This document shows positions 59,618 through 64,000 of a stretch of 64,000 bases of DNA, piece by piece. Made by a program: the position numbers and the translations under genes. Under the pieces are notes generated by a model that did not search any database, was not told the DNA's origin, and saw only the letters and a list, made by a program, of their open reading frames with translations. Origin of the DNA: Halocaridina rubra (lineage: Eukaryota; Arthropoda; Malacostraca; Decapoda; Atyidae); assembly GCA_037179515.1 (NCBI GenBank), contig JAXCGZ010015146.1, forward strand, positions 93,501 through 157,500, in the 5' to 3' direction. How positions within the stretch are numbered: the first letter of the stretch is position 1; each line of letters opens with the position of its first letter.

Positions 59618-59691
59618 TTACCTAATTGTGTTTACGGGAAAGAGCCCAAAGCTCGTATCTTCCCGTCTCCTGATCGGTTCCATTTTTAGAC

Positions 59692-60381
59692 TTAGTGATA
59701 CTTATCATACCTGTCCTTAAAACTATGGATTGAGATAGCATTAACTACCTCCTCGCTTAGCCAATTCCAATTATCAACTACTCTTACACTGAAAAAGTAT
59801 TTCCTTACATCCTGCAAACAAGTTTTCTTACGAAGCTTCAAACTATGACCTCTAGTTCTAGAGCCAGCCATATTGAAATATCGATCCCTATCCACTCTAT
59901 CATACCCATGAAGGAATTTAAAGACTGTCACCATATCCCCCCTTACTGTTCTAGCTTCGAGTGATGGCAAGTCTAATTCCCTCAGCCTCTCATCATAACC
60001 GAGATTGCGTATTTCTGGCACCAGTTTCGTGGCATGTCTTTGAACTTTTTCAAGCTTAGCTACGTGCTTTTTCAAGTGCGGATTCCAAAAGGGGGCTGCA
60101 TATTCGAGTTTTGGCCTCACATAGGTTACATAAATATTTCTGAACATTTCCTTGTCCATGTGCCTGAAGGCTACCCTTACATTTGATAAGAATGCATATG
60201 CTGCCCTTACTACGCCATTTATATGTATTTCTGGAGACAAATCTGCCAGTATGTTTACTCCTAGATCTCTCTCATTTTCTGTCTCTTGAAGTTGTACTCC
60301 AGCCACCGAGTAGTCAAGCTTGGGCCTTCTTGCACTTGTACCCATTCTCATTACCTTACATTTTGAGGTATTGAATTTCAT
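59692..60381 (-). pseudogene. CR1-like LINE copy G, ORF2 C-terminal part
   Basis: An open frame of about 229 codons (KFNTSKCKVMRMGTSARRPK to SIHSFKDRYDKYH) continues ORF2 after a one-base insertion in a T run (plus strand, near 60451-60457, seven T's versus six in copy F). Confidence 0.88.
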
Positions 60382-60433
60382 TAGCCACTTTTCTGACCAC
60401 TCATGCAGATTATTTAGATCCTCCTGAAGTTCT

Positions 60434-62515
60434 CTACCATTGTTCTCGTTTTTTTACTTTCTTCACAATCTTTGCATCATCTGCAAACATATTCATGAAT
60501 GAATTTACAGACTCTGGTAGGTCATTTACATATACAAGGAACAAAAGTGGCCCTAAAACTGAACCCTGTGGAACTCCACTACTAACTCTTCTCCATTCAG
60601 ACACTGAGTGTCTTACTCTAACCCTCTGTTCCCTTCCTTCTAAGTAAGTTTTTATCCATTCCAAGACATTTCCACCTATTCTAGCCATTGATTGCAGCTT
60701 CCTAATAAGTCTCCCATGTGGAACAGTGTCAAACGCTTTCTGGAAGTCTAGGAATATGCAATCTGCCCAGCCCTCTCTTTCCTGTAAGATTTGGCTTACC
60801 TCATCATAAAATTCTAATAAGTTTGTTACTGTTGATCTTCCTTCTCTGAAGCCATGTTGCCTCACTGACAAAAAGTTGAAGGATTCCAAGTGAAGAGAGA
60901 TATGTTTCCTTAGTAGTTTCTCCATAAGTTTGCAAACTATGCTGGTCAAGGAAACTGGTCTATAGTTCAGAGCCGTATCCCTCCTTCCCTTTTTGAAGAT
61001 AGGTATCACATTTGCTTGTTTCCAGCATCTTGGAATCTCCCCCGACTCCAGTGACTCCTTAAATATGATACTTAGTGCCACTGATATTGTGTTTGCGCAT
61101 TTTTTAAGCACATGAGGGGATATGTCATCAGGACCTGTAGCTTTATGAACATCTAAATCCATCAGCGCTTTGCATACCTCTGTGGCTGTAAGGTTGATGT
61201 TCTCTAATACCGGCCCTTGAGCTTCTATCACTGCAATCTGAGGGGGTGGGGTATTTTCTACTGTAAATACTGACTGAAACTCCTTGTTCAATTCTTTGCA
61301 GATCTCTTCGTCCGTCTCAGTGATGCTTCCATCCGCTCTCTTTAGCCTTAAAACCAGTTCTTTTACCTTCAGTTTTCCTCTGATAAAGCTGTGGAAAAGC
61401 TTGGGATTTTCTTTAGCCTTCCTGGTGATGTCCCTCTCATAATCTCTCTCTGCCTCTCTCCTTTTACTTAGGTAGTCATTTCTTGCTCTTTTGTAGGTTT
61501 GCCAGGCATTTATGTTTTTTCTCCTCCTATACCTTTTCCAGCATTTGTCTCTCCACTCCTTAGCTCTTTTACACCCATTATCGAACCATTTCTCTCTGGC
61601 ATGAATTACACCTACTTTGGTGACAGGTATGCAGCAATCTACTATCTTCCCATATTTCTCACAAAAGATGTCATACATTTCTTGTACAGATTTGTTGTAA
61701 AATAAGGTTCTCCAGTCAATAACTGCAAAAAGCTCATTCATTTTGATGTAATCTCCTTTCGGATAGTTCCTCCTCATGTCCTCAGTGCCTCTACTCTCAG
61801 GAAGAATGTCTTCAATGATATACTCCATCAACAACACACAGTGGTCACTCTTTCCAATTGGTGGTTCATACTCAATATTTTCAATATCCAACACATTATC
61901 TGTGAACACTAGATCAAGTAGTGATGGCTCATCCCCACCCCTGGCTCTTGTTGGTTCCATTACATGTTGGTGTAGGAAATTCCCTTGTACGCAATCTAGG
62001 AATCTTGCCCCAAATGAGTCCTCACCACTGTGTGGGTCAAGATTTATCCAATCTATCTCTTTATGATTAAAGTCTCCCATAATCAAAATCCTACATTTTT
62101 TCTCCCGCGCCGTGTTAACAACTGAGTTTATGACTTCAATCGTACCTATATGACTTTCCTCATAAATTTCAAGCCTATTTTGGTTCCTTGGTGGGTTGTA
62201 TACAACAGTTATTATAATGCTCTCTGACCCAGTATTTATGCGAGCAACAAGAAATTCCCTGAACTCACTTTCTATAGCCAAGTTTATTTCTTCAACTTGA
62301 ATCCTCTCACTTATGAGCAGTGCTATCCCTCCACCAGTCCTCTCAGATCTTTCGACCCTTAGTATTCTGAAGCCCTTAGGAAAAACTGTGACACTGTTTA
62401 TGTCCTCACTCAACTTAGTCTCTGTAATTGCTACTATATCTGCCTTACTGTTGTGAATCCTATCTTTTAATTCTACTGCCTTACCAGCTAATCCATCAGC
62501 ATTTGTGTATAACAA
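60434..62515 (-). CDS. CR1-like LINE ORF2, copy G (complete endonuclease + RT core)
   Basis: This frame gives the complete APE-type endonuclease: LYTNADGLAGK, IVAITETKLSE (catalytic Glu), GGGIALLIS, IITVVYNPPRNQ, ILIMGDFNHKEIDW (Asp/Asn), LLDLVFTDN and GKSDHCVLL (Ser-Asp-His). The reverse transcriptase follows up to MFADDAKIVKKVKK, where a one-base insertion near 60455 breaks the frame. The frame stays open about 120 bp above 62515 but I see no ATG there, so how ORF2 starts relative to ORF1 is unresolved. CR1/L2-group membership rests on the motif set. Confidence 0.9.
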   Translation of the reverse strand: MLYTNADGLAGKAVELKDRIHNSKADIVAITETKLSEDINSVTVFPKGFRILRVERSERTGGGIALLISERIQVEEINLAIESEFREFLVARINTGSESIIITVVYNPPRNQNRLEIYEESHIGTIEVINSVVNTAREKKCRILIMGDFNHKEIDWINLDPHSGEDSFGARFLDCVQGNFLHQHVMEPTRARGGDEPSLLDLVFTDNVLDIENIEYEPPIGKSDHCVLLMEYIIEDILPESRGTEDMRRNYPKGDYIKMNELFAVIDWRTLFYNKSVQEMYDIFCEKYGKIVDCCIPVTKVGVIHAREKWFDNGCKRAKEWRDKCWKRYRRRKNINAWQTYKRARNDYLSKRREAERDYERDITRKAKENPKLFHSFIRGKLKVKELVLRLKRADGSITETDEEICKELNKEFQSVFTVENTPPPQIAVIEAQGPVLENINLTATEVCKALMDLDVHKATGPDDISPHVLKKCANTISVALSIIFKESLESGEIPRCWKQANVIPIFKKGRRDTALNYRPVSLTSIVCKLMEKLLRKHISLHLESFNFLSVRQHGFREGRSTVTNLLEFYDEVSQILQEREGWADCIFLDFQKAFDTVPHGRLIRKLQSMARIGGNVLEWIKTYLEGREQRVRVRHSVSEWRRVSSGVPQGSVLGPLLFLVYVNDLPESVNSFMNMFADDAKIVKKVKKREQW

Positions 62516-62627
62516 TCTTAATGAGGCCCCATCCCCTGATCTTCTGTCATTATCTTCTTTATCTCCCCTTTGTCTGGAAGTATTCCGTAACGAAAATTTT
62601 TCTTCTCCTCTTCATTTCTTTCATCAT

Positions 62628-63596
62628 TTAACCTTCTTGCCTCTTGCAACAAGTTTTTGATCTTTCCCATCTCTCCTGTGTTCTGTATCGTCTAATGAAC
62701 ACTTCTTTGCATTCTTGAAGGTCTTTTAGACTTTTTTTTCTCAACAATATTTCCCTACATGTCTCCCCTCTCTCAAAGGTTACTTTTGTTGGTCTCGGCT
62801 TTCCTTCCCTCGAATATTTACCTAGTTGGTGTATGTTTACAATATCCTCAGGACCACATACTACTCCAAGCTTTCTTATCAGGTCTACAACGTTAGCTTT
62901 ATTTTCTTCAAGTCTCCCCTGCCATGTTGGCTCCTGGGATTCACTTATGCCTGAGATTACCACTGTCTTCTCCTTATCAAGTGCCTGTCTGATGAGTGGG
63001 TTTGCCCTTTCCATCACAACGTCTTTCATTTTTTCGATTACTGTCTCTTTATAGTCAACTGTTTGTATGTTTTCCAGTGCCACCACCTTTACAGCCTCTT
63101 TTACTGCCACATTCCCCTTTAGTGCATCAGCAAAGGACGTTTTCATGGCATCATTTTCCATATTCAGCTCCTGGAACTCTTTTCTGAACTGTTCAATGTT
63201 TTCCTTAATCTGAACATTCCAAGCAGCAATCTCGTCTCTCTCAGAAGAGAGCAGTGAACTAACATCTAATTCCTTTAGGTTGTCATTCAGCTGTTTGTTT
63301 TTATCTTCTTGTTTAGAAATTCTAGATTCTAGTTGACTCTTTTCCCCTTCCAGCTTCTTTATTCTTTTTTCTAGTTCCTTTCTCTCCTGCCCTTGTGCTT
63401 TATTTGCTTCCTCCAAAGATCTTATTTGTTCTCTGAGTGTTTCATTCTCTTTCATTTCTCCATCCATATTCCGAATTTTATCATCAAGGCTTATAACCAT
63501 TTCCTCTAACTTCTTGATTCTCTGTTTAAGTCCTCTGATGACTACCCCTTCTCCCGACCCATGGGTGGGAGAGGTTTGGGACAGAGATGGCTTCAT
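62628..63596 (-). CDS. CR1-like LINE ORF1 (coiled-coil nucleic-acid-binding protein), copy G
   Basis: An ATG at 63596 opens 322 codons. Residues about 20-160 are a long coiled coil rich in E/K/L/I heptads (LKQRIKKLEEMVISLDDKIR; ERKELEKRIKKLEGEKSQLE). Residues about 205-310 look like the RRM-like/C-terminal domain of LINE ORF1 proteins (EKTVVISGISES, VVDLIRKLGVV, KPRPTKVTFERGETCREILL). Such proteins coat LINE RNA. The final about 20 residues (RTQERWERSKTCCKRQEG) are probably frameshifted. An adjacent frame continues with GKIKNLLQEARRLNDERNEE, as expected for an ORF1 C-terminus. Confidence 0.88.
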   Translation of the reverse strand: MKPSLSQTSPTHGSGEGVVIRGLKQRIKKLEEMVISLDDKIRNMDGEMKENETLREQIRSLEEANKAQGQERKELEKRIKKLEGEKSQLESRISKQEDKNKQLNDNLKELDVSSLLSSERDEIAAWNVQIKENIEQFRKEFQELNMENDAMKTSFADALKGNVAVKEAVKVVALENIQTVDYKETVIEKMKDVVMERANPLIRQALDKEKTVVISGISESQEPTWQGRLEENKANVVDLIRKLGVVCGPEDIVNIHQLGKYSREGKPRPTKVTFERGETCREILLRKKSLKDLQECKEVFIRRYRTQERWERSKTCCKRQEG

Positions 63597-63629
63597 TTTT
63601 ATGTTCTCCCTCTCACAGAATATAGAAAG

Positions 63630-63634
<5 letters not shown>

Positions 63635-63687
<53 letters not shown>
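63635..63687. repeat. (GT)n between LINE copies G and H
   Basis: A perfect GT run of about 26 units. Confidence 0.97.
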
Positions 63688-63689
<2 letters not shown>

Positions 63690-64000
63690 TTACCTAATTG
63701 TGATTACCTAATTGTGTTTACGGGAAAGAGCCCAAAGCTCGTATCTTCCCGTCTCCTGATCGGTTCCATTTTTAGACTTAGTGATACTTATCATACCTGT
63801 CCTTAAAACTATGGATTGAGATAGCATTAACTACCTCCTCGCTTAGCCAATTCCAATTATCAACTACTCTTACACTGAAAAAGTATTTCCTTACATCCTG
63901 CAAACAAGTTTTCTTACGAAGCTTCAAACTATGACCTCTAGTTCTAGAGCCAGCCATATCGAAATATCGATCCCTATCCACTCTATCATAACCATGAAGG
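63688..64000 (-). pseudogene. CR1-like LINE copy H, cut by the window end
   Basis: The 3' terminus has two GATTACCTAATTGT units, then the 3' UTR and the last 67 codons of ORF2 (DRDRYFDMAGSRTRGHSLKL to FKDRYDKYH). It continues beyond the window, so its state upstream is unknown. Confidence 0.9.

Larger units (their letters stand above)
59617..63634 (-). mobile_element. CR1-like LINE copy G, near full length (about 4.0 kb)
   Basis: It contains ORF1, a complete ORF2 with frameshifts, and the 3' UTR ending in the TAATCACAC-type terminus. About 37 bp of 5' leader precede the ORF1 ATG before (CA)n begins. This may be the true 5' end or a minimal truncation. It is the best template in the window for reconstructing the family's gene order. 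Confidence 0.92.

Overview
This is eukaryotic genomic DNA: AT-rich, intron-containing and packed with retroelements, SINEs, pogo/Tigger DNA transposons and long (TA)n, (CA)n, (CT)n and (ATT)n tracts. A BTB-zinc-finger gene of the arthropod lola/tramtrack type, a Ty3 element with a Pol of the kind usually labelled K02A2.6-like, and CR1-like LINEs together suggest an arthropod, most likely a malacostracan (decapod-like) crustacean. The organism assignment is inference. All repeat families and exons were recognised by reading; no alignment or search was run.

1-24.5 kb: a plus-strand BTB/C2H2 transcription factor gene whose first exon(s) lie upstream of the window. Four internal exons (1082-1609, 4056-4226, 8124-8249, 9382-9483) are all phase 0. 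They are followed by two separate zinc-finger terminal exons (14114-14527 and 23374-23574), each with a two-finger C2H2 pair, its own stop codon and a phase-0 acceptor. This is the architecture of lola and mod(mdg4), where one BTB head is spliced to alternative DNA-binding tails. The introns hold SINEs, two Tigger-derived elements with internal tandem repeats (1721-3291, 11589-12732), an antisense LINE ending at a splice acceptor (about 6480-8118), a second LINE relic (10850-11510) and a decayed Tigger transposon (19610-22915).

24.5-37 kb: AT-rich and gene-poor. Two minus-strand exons (36034-36120, then 35153-35161 with the stop) appear to be the 3' end of an unidentified gene, possibly with a long 3' UTR. 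A 34-bp minisatellite (31132-31550), scattered SINEs and RTE-like LINE scraps are also here.

37.5-54.4 kb: a mobile-element nest. It holds a 5'-truncated CR1-like LINE inside a SINE, a chain of TA-flanked Tigger-type inverted-repeat elements separated by (TA)n tracts, and a young Ty3/mag-like LTR retrotransposon (42847-48240). The two 183-bp LTRs of that element read as identical, and its pol gene contains a 685-bp internal tandem duplication.

54.4-64 kb: a head-to-tail, same-strand array of six copies of the CR1-like LINE separated by (CA)n/(GT)n tracts. One copy is nearly full length (ORF1 plus ORF2, about 59.6-63.6 kb). All eight copies in the window have their sense strand on the CA strand and a CA-rich 5' boundary, which suggests a LINE that targets CA microsatellites.
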